Shown here: positions 1-11,846 of the stretch, one piece after another
Layout: each line of letters starts with the position of its first letter
Numbering within the stretch: position 1 is the first letter of the stretch
From: Phoronis australis
Taxonomy: Eukaryota > Phoronida > Phoronidae
DNA: 40,202 nucleotides
Direction of reading: 5' to 3'
NCBI GenBank assembly: GCA_002633005.1
Contig: NMRA01000900.1
Coordinates: 1-40,202 of the forward strand
The notes under the pieces: model-generated
The model's input: the letters and a program-made list of their open reading frames with translations, nothing else
Told to the model about the DNA's origin: nothing
The model's database searches: none
Position numbers and translations under genes: made by a program

Positions 1-1250
1 AAAGCCGACATGTTTCGTAGAAAATTTCCCTGGAATCTTCAGTGACTACTGAGTAGTTACAGGTACATCGTAACCCAGATGTGAAGCGCTGATAGATTTT
101 CCTCACAAAATATTTTCTTCATATACCGCGTGCGTTCCCAGTCTACATGCAGGGACAGGTATTGTAAATGACGGGATTACGGGCTAAGACATCTGAATGG
201 ACAGCAAAGTGAGACCATTCAATTGTTCTGAACCTGACAGGGTCATGCGGGAGTGTGAATGAAGTGAGAGGAAGATTTTCCGTCATGTATATGCATACAT
301 GTATATTGTTGAGGGAGATGAACTTGATACGCCATGCCGGTATCCACGAATAGTAACGTACTGATCTCAAGCTGTTACCGGTGTTGTCACATTCAGACAA
401 CCGTCAATGTAATTTATTTTGTATTATCAAAAAACGGACGACCCATCTCCTAGGCTTGCAACCTACGTCCCAATAGATTTGCTTCTTTAAAGCCGCTGAA
501 AACCGAGTTTTGGTGTTAAAATGAACTTCTTTTTGCGCATTTGCCCTTCATATGCGATGTCAAAGCTAAACAGTCACTCTTAGCTAGGTGGGTGATTTAC
601 ATGTAAGCGCCACGTTCATGTAGAGTTTTCAGCAGTACCTAAGAGCACGTTGTTTACAGCTCAAAACACCTTAAAATAGAAGAAGAAACCACTAGACGTA
701 TTTTTTACTGCGTGGTGTACATATAATTCTGGCCGATGATGGGTTTAAAACATCAAAACACAATAAAGGGTATTAAAACTCCGATATTCACCGATTCCCT
801 TCACAAAGCTAACGTTTCACCAATGGTACTTACATGTACGGTTACGATATTAGAATTCCAATTTACTTCAGTCAAATTTGAGATGAATACAAGGATGCCC
901 ATGGTCGAGGTGAGGCAGTATATGCAGATAAGTCTCGTAGCATAAGTAAGCGCAGACAATGGTCTTTTTTTGTCTTCAAGCGTTAAAACCATATCACATC
1001 TGTGTTGGCGTTAAGTAGGAACAAAGCTTAATAATGACCAGTGATTAAAATCAAAAACAAGTGATTTCTTTCTGCCGTAGAGGAGAGGATCCACTGTCGG
1101 ATGAAAAGGCCTACTTTAGCTTTAACTGTGTTGTCACCCTCGAACTGGAAATGCCAACACCTACTTTCCCAAATGACTCAAAGTTACCTCGCATGCTAGA
1201 TTTGTAGTAAAACATTCTGTCTGATTTCATAACTTTGGTAAGTGAGGTGG
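1..1250. other. No gene recognised
   Basis: Only short open frames occur on either strand, none with a recognisable domain. ACATGTA-type words are frequent. Nothing further can be supported. Confidence 0.4.
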
Positions 1251-1257
1251 TAGTGGT

Positions 1258-1450
1258 AAAGGCAACAATAATAAGAAAATATTAATAACAACTATAATAA
1301 TACCAATAAATATTATACTCAAATAGTAATGGCAATGACAATAACAGTTATAAAATTACAAGAATAATGATAAAAATGATAAGATAAATAAGTGTCATAG
1401 TGTTAGTGACAACCATATACTATAATATATTATTATCATAAACACTCATA
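1258..1450. repeat. AT-rich simple sequence
   Basis: A run rich in AATAAT, AATAATAA and TATTAT-like words with very few G or C bases. It is low-complexity DNA, and it precedes the promoter-like region of the signal-peptide exon by about 350 bp. Confidence 0.7.
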
Positions 1451-1793
1451 TTTTGATTATTATTCCTTGGGATTAAGTAATGGCTACTACGCAGCGAAAA
1501 TTTTACTCAGTAATAAACTATGGAAAACCTTTGACTTCAAGCTGACGTCTATGTGTACGCAATTAGTTTCTTGGCATAATTACTGTAGAGTTTTAGTCAG
1601 TTGGCCAAATGTATGTACTATGCTTGAGTGTGTGCATGAACAACCAGATGTCTCTTACTTAATTGGAGCATTGAGGGGATGATGCTTAATCACGGGTTTT
1701 ATTAACGACCTCGGGATATCAGTACTTTAGAGAAGTTTGCCAATTAAGACTGTGCAGCGTAAAAAGTTAGACGTGCGCAACGGAAATTACAAG

Positions 1794-1800
1794 TATAAAT
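1794..1800 (+). promoter_or_regulatory. Possible TATA box
   Basis: TATAAAT lies 32 bp upstream of the ATG at 1832 that opens the signal-peptide exon. A start site about 30 bp downstream would leave almost no 5' leader, so the TATA reading is tentative. Confidence 0.35.
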
Positions 1801-1831
1801 CGAACATATAACGCCCCGCTGTCGTGGCGAA

Positions 1832-1987
1832 ATGTTGTACTCAGGACACTGTGCCTTTCGAACAGGAATAAAAGTGTTACTTTGTTTCGTAATTGTTCTT
1901 CTCCCTGCGTGTACTGCTGAAGAGGGTCCGTTGAGATACGTCCTGCCAGAGGACGGAGAAGTGACGATGCGTGAGATTTCGGAAAAG
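1832..1987 (+). CDS. Signal-peptide first exon of a putative secreted repeat protein
   Basis: This 156-bp segment encodes 52 residues starting at the ATG at 1832. Residues 1-13 carry Arg and Lys, residues 14-25 are a hydrophobic core (KVLLCFVIVLLP), and ACTA before two Glu residues (27-31) looks like a signal-peptidase site after Ala29. The rest is acidic and ends in REISEK. A GT follows directly (GAAAAG then gtgaaaat), so the segment ends in phase 0, as do the repeat exons far downstream. The open frame actually continues through the GT to 2176, so splicing is inferred. I propose it as exon 1 of the 1832-39631 gene. It could instead be the start of an unrelated small secreted protein. The domain family is not recognised. 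Confidence 0.5.
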
Positions 1988-2068
1988 GTGAAAATTTGGA
2001 GCATGTTTTATTTAATTTTTTTAAAATTGTCATTTATTTATTTTTTTTTAAATTGTCATTTGCAAGAG

Positions 2069-2122
2069 GATTACGACAATTGTTTGTTTACGATGGAGAA
2101 GCCCAAGAACTGTGACAATAAA
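2069..2122 (+). CDS. Possible second exon (18 residues)
   Basis: After a T-rich stretch and AAGAG, 54 bp encode DYDNCLFTMEKPKNCDNK, followed by gtttgt. It would be phase 0 on both sides and in frame with the signal-peptide exon across an 81-bp intron. The intron is also open in this frame, so it could equally be retained coding sequence running to the stop at 2176. The two Cys residues are typical of a secreted segment. The splice sites are weak. Confidence 0.22.
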
Positions 2123-2179
2123 GTTTGTATAACGGTGATTCCTACATTTTGCATATTACAAAGCTCGCTTGACTAATGA

Positions 2180-3125
2180 GGTGATAAAAGCATTCGTATC
2201 TTAGTTTACATGCCCTGCTGTTTATAAAATATTTATGTCTTTGTCTTATTGCATTTCGTTTGAGCTTTTTCAAGTTTTACGTAAAAAATAACGCACTGTA
2301 ATTTTTAAATAAAGCAGATAGCGCCAAAATTCTACTAGCTCCTGAAACAATGCTATCGCTAAATATCCGTTTTACTAAAACACGTTTCATATCTGACAAG
2401 CCAAAATGGCGTTAAGCAGTGTTGTACCGTAAGTCCTTTCCAAAATAAAGCCTCTAAGGGCAGTGGAGTCATGTTAATCTATGGCAAAGGTTGGTTAGAA
2501 TAAGCCAGATTACTGGGGCAAATTTTTAAATGAATTGCCAAATAGATCGTCTGTATTTGTCAGAATCATATATACTGACATAGAGATCTGTCTCTTTCAA
2601 TTCTAATCCTTTGTTATGTTGACACATTGATTTTGATGTCAAAGGACCACTCTCTATTGGTGTTAATATTATGAGTGACCTTAATAAACGACTTCAACTT
2701 TATGTCAAATATCGTGAAAAACTAGTATTTGTCATTCATTAAAATATATATTTTCTGAAAGGCGAAAGACGGAAAAGTCCAAAAATATTCTTCTTGGCAT
2801 TGTGTTTTTGTCGTTTTTAACAAAATTTTAATTTTCCATGTGCATTGATAGAAAAATATCTCCCAGTATATTTTATTAGGACTTTCTTGAACAAAAACTT
2901 CACACTGTCTTTCCAAAATAATCTCATCATTGTGCTTTAAATGCCTTGTTTTTCCGCACCGAGGAATATACGAACAAGATCACAGCAATTTTAATAAAAT
3001 GCTTTGTGTTTTGGGAGTAACTTTGACACAAAATCCTAACTAAGTGACTAATCAAAAATTCGCATCCCAATGTTCTTTTCAAAATAGTTTCAATAAAATC
3101 GTCTTGGGTTAGTATCCTATTACCC
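2180..3125. other. No gene recognised
   Basis: AT-rich, non-coding in appearance. Open frames are short and unlike any family I know. It would be intronic if the long gene model is right. Confidence 0.4.
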
Positions 3126-3131
3126 GCAAAT

Positions 3132-3557
3132 TTACGTGTACCTTCCTTCCACATTTGCCTTCCTTGCACTTGTACCTTCCTTGCAGATGTACCTTCCTTG
3201 CACGTGTACCTTCCTTGTACATGTACCTTCCTTGTACATGTACCTTCCTTGCACATGTACCTTCCTTGCACTTGTACCTTCCTTGTACGTTTACCTTCCT
3301 TGCACATATACTTTCCTTGCACATGTGCCTTTCTTGCAAATGTACCTTTCTTGCACATGTACCTTTTTTGTACGTGTACCTTCCTTGCACTTGTACGTGT
3401 ACTTTCCTTACACTTGTACCTTCCTTTCACATGTACCTCCCTTGCACATGTACCTTCCTTGCACATGTACCTTCCTTGCACTTGTACCTTCCTTACACAT
3501 GTACGTGTTCCTTCCTTGCGCATATACCTTCCTTGCACATGTACCTCCCTTGCACAT
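3132..3557. repeat. 17-bp minisatellite
   Basis: About 25 head-to-tail copies of a 17-bp unit, consensus GTACCTTCCTTGCACAT, with scattered substitutions (GCACAT, GTACAT, GCACTT, GTACGT) and a few copies with 6-bp additions such as GTACGTGTAC. Because 17 is not a multiple of three and the unit lacks stops, long open frames appear in several frames on both strands (up to about 200 codons). Those are artefacts of the repeat, not genes. The unit is rich in CATGTAC-type palindromes. Confidence 0.95.
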
Positions 3558-3559
3558 GA

Positions 3560-5230
3560 GCACTTGTCATAAAACGTGGTTACCTGACTCTAATAAAGAC
3601 TTACTAGAAAAAGGCATATTTTCAGAATCAACGATCTTGACCCCTCTCAGAAAATGTATACTTTTAATGGTTGACAAATCAAACATTTTTCGATCATTTA
3701 TTAAGGCGCTATATAACACTAGTGTTGCTCGCATTTAGAGCTTTATCGCATATTCAGCCCACTGTCTACAAAACCGTAAATTCAAACTTGGGATCATCAA
3801 TATTTTCGAAGAATAGAAATGTTGCATAATTTGATATTTGATTTTTACACTCCAATGTTAATTGGATCACAATACCATGTCTTTTTACTAAAATAGGCAA
3901 AAGCTAAACATTGGTATCAGTCGCGTGAATTGGTGAAATGTTTGTGGTGGGATCTTAAAATGAAGTTATTGTAAGAGGTTTCTGAATTCGTTTTTGTTTT
4001 GTGCAACTTTAATGTTTGGTGAAAATCATAAACATCCTCTTTTTGAAATCCTCGTGAAAAACGGATATATTTTAAAAATAAGAGAAGCATGTATGACACC
4101 AGGTAAGTTTCATGTGAAACAAATAATCAGTAATTGAGATATGATATGGTGTTGACTATATTTTGGACATTTTCAGGGTCCTACTTCAGTTTAAAGCGCC
4201 TATAATACCGGCGTTCCGATCAAGTTGCCACATTTTGTTTAGACCGGATGCTCGCTGTCCCTTGAGACCATGGGAGGTTCATTAAATGGCACGTGGTGAC
4301 ATGACGGCTTACACTACTGACATTTAACTCTCTCGAAGCCCTTAACTCTGTATCAAAAATTATTCAAAATACCGGAAAGCACGTTTACAACCACTTATGT
4401 TTCATTGTTAGAATCCTCTAGAAAGAATAGTTTGTGTTGCTCATATTTTCACCCCTTTTGTAAAGACTTCATATCGGATTGTGAATGAAACATAGGTTAA
4501 ACATCACTTGAAAGTTTTAAGCAAATATTAAGTTAGTATTTAAACAAAAATGACACGGTGATAACAGTGTTATGTTCTGGAGACGGGGATGTTTGGAACT
4601 TTCTCTTTGTTCCGTCACCGAATTCTAATCCGTGCAGCTCTTAAGCGGATTTAGATGGGTCAGACTACCTTGATAGTTCTATGTATTTAACTGGCGGTAG
4701 GTGGGGATTAGTGCCTGCGCGAGTCTGTTTTGATGGAGAGGATACGAGTAAAACAAAAACAGCGATAACTGTTATAATAATTCTATACATGCACAAAAGA
4801 AACGGATGGTTTTGCAACAGGATTATCTCTAGACTGAAATAAAATTGAAGACGGCCCACATATGTTGTTGTAAGTCAAAAATCAATGTTTCCCATTGGTT
4901 GACACAAATGGAGTAGACCCTAATAATAGAGGATTGTCGTGCTATTTCATTGAGTCGTTGGTAGGTGCCAAGTTTCAAAGATGCAAATCGATGCCGGTGA
5001 GACCGACCTGTTGCGACCACCATGTCCATACATGTGAGAGAGTGGTGCATGTTGACTAGCTGACGTTGTTAGACTGTTTGGAATCGCTTGGCAGTTTGGA
5101 AATTACACAATGCTGGCCGACATCGAAAGCCGTTGTCTGATGACGTGTCGATGTCCTGTCAATGCAAAAAGGGCTGGAGTCGGAAAGTTTAAACCTTACC
5201 CCAATTTTCTGATTTAGGATGGTGCTGCAG
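3560..5230. other. No gene recognised
   Basis: AT-rich sequence with only short open frames on both strands. No domain, splice-bounded repeat exon or mobile element end could be supported. Confidence 0.4.
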
Positions 5231-5485
5231 TATTGTGAACTTAAACTTTGACGCAGGTGTGCATTGTGTGATTCATTACTTGAGCTACAAGAGCAAGTCG
5301 TACGTATCATTACAGATAGAGACGAAGATGAAGGTCGAGTTTCAAAGCAAAAGGACAAAGGTTAAGGGTGAAGTAAAACTGGTAAGATGGTTGGTTGCGT
5401 ACGGCGGCGCGGTAAGGCGGTTGGGTTGCGACACCTAGTGAATTTATTGCAAAACATTCCATACTCGGACTATAAAAGCAATGCT

Positions 5486-5611
5486 ATGGTTGAAACTGAA
5501 AAATCGTTTAGTTCTGCGCACGTTGAGAAAGACAAAATTCTTTTGTTAGTGCTGGTTGTAGCAGGCTTTCTGATAATCTACTTGTATTACAAAGTCATAG
5601 GAAATGTGTAG
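5486..5611 (+). CDS. Possible 41-residue single-pass membrane peptide or terminal exon
   Basis: The frame ending at the TAG at 5611 has a short charged N-terminal part (MVETEKSFSSAHVEKDK), then a clear transmembrane segment (ILLLVLVVAGFLIIYLYY, residues 18-35), then a short tail KVIGNV. A TATAAAAG word lies just upstream at 5471-5478, too close to the ATG to act as its TATA box unless translation starts further in. The frame is open back to 5387. No splice acceptor or family is recognised. It may be chance. Confidence 0.22.
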   Translation: MVETEKSFSSAHVEKDKILLLVLVVAGFLIIYLYYKVIGNV

Positions 5612-6300
5612 ATATGCACTGTGTCAATTTATTGTCTTTAATATTACTCGATCATTGATCTGGCGTCCAACAGAACTTATGTGATGCGTGTATATTGTCG
5701 CACACAACAACACAATGTAAACCGAAGCCCCAGACACGCACAGTAAGCTGTTCTTGCCGCAGTATACATTTATGCTGTCGGTGTACAGTATTTTCAACCT
5801 CCACGCATATTTTAGCTCCGAGCGGTCGACTGTAGCAGCGTGACCTGTTCAATCGCATATGTTGCGACTATGCAAAATACTCAAAATTAAGCGACAATGC
5901 ACGGGGTTCACAAAATAGTCATGCACTGAGGTTTAAAGTTACAGAAGCGGGTCTACGGGGATTTAATGTGACTTAAACCCCCCTGGGACAGGAATATAAA
6001 TAGGAATTAAAAAAACATGGCTGGAAAACGAAATCAACAACAAAAAACAAAAAACATCTTACAAGGGAGGGAGGAAACCCTCTCCCGACCTCCGGCTATT
6101 GACGCTACTGGCCTCGAATTCGCCCAAATCCTATCCCCCCTTACGTAGATCTGCCAGTGAGTTACCTAAATCCATGGCCAAATCCAAACATCGACGACCA
6201 TCAGTAGTCGAGGTGGACGTTCAGCCACGACTGAAATTTAAAGGAGTTGAGTCACGGGAAATTCATCGAGATTAAACCATTTGTTTAGTAGCTTAACTAC
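5612..6300. other. No gene recognised; possible decayed repeat
   Basis: It contains a G- and C-run-rich patch at about 5935-6150 (CCCCCCTGGGAC, GGGAGGGAGGAAACCCTCTCCC), as in degenerate transposon ends. No paired termini were found. Confidence 0.3.
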
Positions 6301-6306
6301 AGTAAG

Positions 6307-6438
6307 CATTCAATATAACATGCGCAATGATCATGACTTGGTAACAGCGGCATTCAATATAACATGCGCAATGATCATGACTTGGTAACAGCGGCATTCA
6401 ATATAACATGCGCAATGATCATGACTTGGTAACAGCGG
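6307..6438. repeat. Perfect triple 44-bp tandem repeat
   Basis: Three identical copies (6307-6350, 6351-6394, 6395-6438) of a 44-bp unit starting CATTCAATATAACATGCGCA and ending GGTAACAGCGG. It contains the palindrome TGATCA. The absence of any mismatch means recent expansion or an assembly duplication. Confidence 0.97.
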
Positions 6439-6594
6439 CATTTCATTTTTTGTGAAGGTCCCCACTTTGGATAAAAATGTGTTTTTCAGGGATGCGGAGC
6501 TATTTTTTGCTTGTTTCCGTTAATCTTTTCACACCAGCTTTTTGTCATTTGGACCTGCAAATGGTATAAAATGTATAAATCTCCTTTTTCCTAG

Positions 6595-6690
6595 AAAAAG
6601 GCTGCCGTAGCAGCTGTGCTCTCCAAGTCACTGCCGTTGGCTAAATCAAGAAAGGAAAAACTAGTGAAGGAAGAGAAACAAGAGAAGGCA
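6595..6690 (+). CDS. Lys-rich internal exon (32 residues)
   Basis: A pyrimidine tract and CTAG precede, and GTAAGT (a strong donor) follows, an open 96-bp segment of phase 0 at both ends. It encodes KKAAVAAVLSKSLP, then a helix-prone charged run LAKSRKEKLVKEEKQEKA. The order hydrophobic-helix-LP and then K/E-rich linker mirrors the end of a B exon (IITRLLP) joined to the start of the next exon (VAQKEEK). That is the main reason to place it in the same gene as the downstream array. Codon use and splice sites look real. The link to exons 15 kb away is inference. Confidence 0.6.
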
Positions 6691-7014
6691 GTAAGTTATC
6701 TATGAGTATAATGATTCCAGATCATCAATCTTGTTCAAGGGCAATGACAAATTATTGTAATTGCATCTCACTCTACGTGTTGAGCAATAAATATACCAAA
6801 TAAAACAGAAAATATTTAGCTGTCGCTGTACTTGATGTTGTCTTTACAAGACAGAGGATTAGACGCGAGACCAACTTCCCTGGAGTATCGCATCATGCTC
6901 TAGACTTTTAAAAGGCGATTCCACAGTATTTTACGCTTAATTGTTAGGAAAATATTAATTTAATTAATTAAAGCTAACTAAATGCATATATTTTCTATGT
7001 GTCAATCTTTAAAG

Positions 7015-7086
7015 CTTGAAAAGTTTGCGGAACACAACACTCTCAATAGAATTCTCTTTTATAAAGAGCAACGCATCTATTCCTAA
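7015..7086 (+). CDS. Possible alternative last exon
   Basis: After TTTAAAG, 72 bp in phase 0 encode LEKFAEHNTLNRILFYKE and a few more residues, then TAA at 7084-7086. It lies 324 bp after the donor of the 6595-6690 exon. Splicing to it would give a short isoform ending before the repeat array. The acceptor is only moderate and no AATAAA follows closely. Confidence 0.2.
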   Translation, partial: LEKFAEHNTLNRILFYKEQRIYS

Positions 7087-7089
7087 AGT

Positions 7090-8688
7090 ACAGGTCATTT
7101 CAGAGGGCGAAGCGTGTTGTGGATTTCCATTGAAGTTACCAAAGAAAATCAAAGACCAAATGTATTCATTAGATTGCGAATCTCAATGCTATAATGCATT
7201 CTTTATGTCAAAGTTACTCTTTTTCTGATAAATCTGTAAAGACTGACCCCAGATATTCTTAATTAAGTGACGTAACGGACTTGTATCATCTTTGTTTTAT
7301 TGTACATTCCTAAATATAGACAGCTTACATGTACATCTAGCTTACTAGGACAAAATCTGCGCTGTTTCAGCCTCATACCTTGCGCCTTAGATACCTCCTG
7401 AACTAGGATAGAGAAGAATTCATGCGTAACTTTCATGCCTTGATGGCGGTCCACTCATTGTAAGATTAATGTCCTCACAAAGCACTCGGGTTTTAAAGTT
7501 ACTGTTTAGATAATGCTGTTAATGCACTTGGAAAGAAAACTAGATGTCCTCCGTTAAAATGTATTTGTGCAGTTTTTTACACCGTAATACGATAATTAGA
7601 GAACTCACATTGATGTAGGCTTATTCCCTACAGGTCTTAATTTAGCAGAGTTTGCTGAAAATATTATCATAGCGTCCACACGGCGCTCCCTTTGACAGTT
7701 TGGACAACCAGAAATGAATGCAGGCGATCAAGTGATTCAACTGCATCGGACGTGCACACGTCACATTTAGGCGCGCAACACTGGCCCATGCTGTCCAGGA
7801 GGTGCGCCTTTTACGTGTATCAACAAATGTCGACGAACAAATATTTTGCCAATTATTATTGTAACTTTTCGAGATGAAATCATAAGTTAACATCAATTTA
7901 TTGCCCATCGCGTGCGCTGATACAATGCTTCCTGGATGCATATTCCTTGCTCACACAATCGAGTGTTCGTCAGGACAATAAATATATAAATTTCCTCGTA
8001 GAAAATGTTTCTTGTGCGTAAAAAAAATCCGTTAGAATCCGCAGGGATCCGATTTTGAGAGATATTCTTGCCAAAGCAGCTATGAATACATATGCGGTAA
8101 TGTACACCGTGAGGTCACACGGAAATTGACGAACGTTGCAACAAACACGATTGGTACATGTAAATCACATGTAGAGGCCGCAGACAAAGATACAATATCC
8201 CAAGGTGGCCGTCCTAGTGTAATTTACCTAGTCACACATTTGGAACAGCGTCACCTACTGGGTGGAGCCCAAGTTGTATTCCGATACCCTCAAGCCAGGC
8301 CTGAGCCTGTGGTAAAGATTGTAATTACCTTGGATGAAAACACGATTTCTAGATATAAAACCAATTTTGAAGAAGTATTATTTATAAATTACTTGAGGAA
8401 AATATAATTTTATGTTGTTTTGCAAGTACATTAATTATTGTGATGCAATAAGAATAGAACGAAAGCAAACACCATTCAACTGAATAACAACATTTTTAGA
8501 TCCCTTTGTAAGCATAGCAATACAATAAAATATCAATCTTGAGGAAACATCATTTGTATTTATGTGGAAAAAATATAGTTTAACAGGTTCATGGTAGCCC
8601 TTAATTTTAAGTTTTGCAAATTAAACACACTCCGCTTGGGTCTTCATCAGGACTAATACAATGCTACAGCAACTCTGATGTCACATAA
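7090..8688. other. No gene recognised
   Basis: AT-rich. The longest frame, 8126-8407 (+, 93 codons), has no recognisable domain and no evident regulatory context. It ends just outside the left end of the Harbinger element. Confidence 0.35.
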
Positions 8689-8834
8689 GTCCCTTTCATA
8701 TTGGCTTAACTCCGGTCTGAACGGAGCGTAGACGTAAACAGCGCAGTTAACTGGACCGTTCATACTGGCTTCGGTAGTTAATGAGCATCGAAGTTAACGG
8801 CAGGTGACGCTGTCGTCCTCGAAGTTATCACAAG
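8689..8834 (+). repeat. Left terminal region of the Harbinger element
   Basis: It holds the outer CCTTTCATA block, CTTAACTCCGG and TCGAAGTTATCACAAG, each present in complement at the right end. It also has several internal variants of GAAGTTAACGG and GTTAACTGG, as in subterminal transposase-binding repeats. Confidence 0.75.
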
Positions 8835-9828
8835 GTAGCGCTCTTGTACATGAAGATGACCTTCACCTTATCTCTTAGTATGGACGGCAAGTCAATTTCT
8901 ACTATTTGTATGACAATCGTCACCTTATTAGTTCGTTATCTGACCCTCTTACGAAGACACCAGCGTCGCTGATTACAGTAGTTGAGTTTCAGTGAACATG
9001 AAAAGAACTTCGAAGACGTTACGTATCCGTTGCATCTCCGAAGGTTAAGCCGTCGCCGACGACGTTTAGCTGCGGCTGCAGGCTCGGCCGAGCTACGGTA
9101 CCAAGTGCCGTGTGTGCGGTACGTTTACTTAAAACATACTTTACTCTGCATTCATTAACCTCATTAAACTTCAAGTTAGAGTGTGCTTTTCAATGGATTC
9201 TTTAGATTGTCTATTGCAAGGAAATAAAAGCATACCTTTACAAAGTTACTATATCTTGTCACAGAGAAAGCCTTATGTTTTGACCAATCTAAAGAATACT
9301 AGTATATTACCTTCACTCAGAGAAACTAAATATCGGACAGCATCTGATGTTCCCTTCACGCCACGAAAAAAAATTTGGTTTCAAGTTTTATAACCGATTT
9401 ATGCTATTGTCCATTTTAGGCTGACTTAAGGGTCTAAGTTGCACCGTCTTGGTAAAATCAAAATTAGCTAATGCTATACAAAAACGAAACTGTGCCGGTC
9501 ATTGAATGCAGAACAACAAAATTAAAATTGATGTTTTTGATTTCTCTGATTTCGGCTTGTGAAAGATTTATGAAAACGTCCGACATTTGACTCTGTGCTG
9601 GATATAGTCTTGGTAACAAACGGCATTTTCACGACTGATCAAGTGCTGTGTTGGTGTGGATTTTGAATATGTGGCATATCCCTACACAGTTTCTTTTGCA
9701 GCATTAATGTTTAATAATGAATATGTGAGACTAAGACAACGAAGTTCTCATTTTTTCAAGAAAACATAATGATTTTCTGTTAGTGAATTAAGTAAATAAT
9801 GGTGTGAACCATTGGGTCCACTCCTAGA

Positions 9829-11123
9829 AACCAGTCGTGGTACGATGGTTTATGCCAAACTGCAGATGATCATGAATGGGAGAGACATTTCAGAATGTCA
9901 CGTGCTACGTTTCAAAGCATCACTGAAGCCCTGCAATCTTATCTAGATAAACAGAAAACCAATTTTCGTAATGTAAGTTTAAGGGACATTTTCTGATTTA
10001 TGTTTTGAAGTATTACAACAAAAAGTGACAGACTATTATGCTCGAAGAATAGCGTTTCGTCGCCTGGTCACACTCATTTTGGTTTCATAACTATTGAATT
10101 TGTTCATACCTTTACTTGAAAACATTTTGTTGTATTCGCAAAAGTTTTGAGTCATGCATTTTTGGTTGCGCAACGAATTTAATATAAACCTTATTTCATA
10201 CTAAGTAACTGGCATTTGTCTTTCAGCCTATTAGTGTTGAAAAAATGGTAGCTGTTGCCATCTTCAAGCTTGCTTCTGTGTGCTCATATCGGATCGTCCA
10301 AGAACTGTTTTGTGTTGGGTTGTGGACATCGTGCAACTTGTTGTACAGCTTTGCTGTTGCCTTAACGCAGGTACTGGGTCCTGTGTACCTGATGTGTCCG
10401 AGTCATGAGGACTTTCTAGAGATAGCCCAAAATTCAAAGACTTTGGGCTTTCCCACAGTGCGTCGGCGCAATTGATTGGACCAACATTCCTATTGTGGCA
10501 CCACGTGAGAATCGTACGGATTATTACAACCGCAAATCATGTTATTCTGTTGTCATGCAGGTAGTCTGTGACCATCGTTATCGGTTTTATGACATTGAAG
10601 TTGAATGGCCTGGAAAAGTGCATGACGTTAGAGTTCTGCAGAACTCGCGGATTTTTGAGGCTGGAGAAGCACGTACCCTATTTCCTGTGCACATGGAAAG
10701 ATTTAATGGAACACCAGTTGGTTTGTTTATCACTGGAGATCCTGCTTACCCACTCCTCCCATGGTTAATGAAGGGCTACACGCGTCCTAATGATCGTGCT
10801 GGAACAATTTCAACTTTCGACTGAGCAGTGCAAGAATGTGCATTGAAAATTCTTTTGGAAGATTAAAGATGAGGTGAAGATGTCTTTACAAGACATTAGA
10901 ACACGATATTAGTGCCGTGCCAACTGTTGTCCAAGCATGTGTGATATTATACAACATCTGCGAAACACATGGTGGGCAAGATGTTCCTAAGCAGCCGGAC
11001 AACAACCACCCCAACAAGTACCTAACAGAAATGACATCGCCAGGTGTCAACGTGATGCATTATCAAGTTTACGGTGTTAGACGAACTCAATTGTCTATCA
11101 TCCTATGCTCTAGTAACCAATAG
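9829..11123 (+). pseudogene. Harbinger (HARBI1-like) DDE transposase, broken
   Basis: Exon 1 (about 9829-9972) reads RHFRMSRATFQSI, the usual N-terminal part, and ends at GTAAGT. Exon 2 opens at 10227 after TTTCAG and reads VEKMVAVAIFKLAS. The DDE_Tnp_4 core follows: GAIDWTNIPI with the first Asp at 10474, NRKSCYSVVMQVVCDH, then WPGKVHDVRVLQNS. The second Asp is in GDPAYPLLPWLMKGY (10738), the Glu is in CIENSFGRLK (10845), and the end is TVVQACVILYNICE. Lesions: a frameshift at about 10458, another at about 10790-10805, and TGA at 10875-10877 where the family has Trp. The DDE residues survive but the reading frame does not, so it cannot encode an active enzyme. It is related to, not orthologous to, animal HARBI1. 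Confidence 0.9.
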
Positions 11124-11846
11124 CTAATGTTATCTTCTATCCACAGTTTGCACTTGATGATTCCAACTTTAAGGCAAAAGTTTCAAAGTCTGAACATAAA
11201 ACAAAGAAAATTTATGAACTCGAATCTAGGGGCCATCAAGTTCCAACCTGGTGCTAGAAATTCACACAAAATTATAGCGTGGTCAAGCACAGAATAAAAA
11301 GAGACTTGCCTCGAGAACAAAGATTAAACCCTGGCCTGTGGTCTTGAAACATTTTATGTTGAGTTGCTGTTGAAGTTGAATCAACCGTACCTGCATTTCC
11401 CAGACAATCCATTTTTTTAAAACGCACTTGTGCTGGTGAGAGTTCACAACTGTGCACGATACGAAACAACATACTAACGAATCTTATCACACATACACTG
11501 GTGGAAGAGATATTGTGTTACAAATGTACATGTTAAAAGGATAACTTTTATCCAACGAGGCTATGAATATATGTATGTAAATGTGTATCTTAAAAGAATA
11601 ACATTTATATGCAGATAACTAATAAATACGTTAAAAACTAAAACTATTATTTGGATGAACTACTGTATAGATATACACATTAACAAGCACTTACAGATGT
11701 TGTTTTGCTACTCTACTACCACTATACTACTACACTACTTTTGAATATTCCCATTGACCTTACTTTTATTTACATATGAAAATTTCTCCCATTAGTTTTT
11801 GCATGAACTCTGGATGTGATTGGGAATTGGGATGCGGGTATGAAGG
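11124..11846. other. Non-coding spacer of the Harbinger element
   Basis: The AT-rich region between the converging transposase and Myb-like remnants. It has repeated TTAAAAGGATAAC/TTAAAAGAATAAC words near 11534-11610 and a CTACTAC run near 11710-11740. No gene seen. Confidence 0.5.

Noticed and set aside
2927-3738. Long open frames on both strands (up to 203 codons)
   Set aside because: All lie over the 17-bp minisatellite, whose unit has no stop in any frame used; the proteins are low-complexity echoes.
5257-5381. Candidate exon between GACGCAG and GTAAGA
   Set aside because: Two different frames look coding-like and the acceptor phase does not fit the gene model; the opposite strand is also open for 100 codons. 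Too ambiguous.
9835-11123. Possibility that the Harbinger transposase is a domesticated HARBI1 host gene
   Set aside because: Frameshifts and a stop break it, and inverted ends plus a Myb-like partner show it is still in a transposon.
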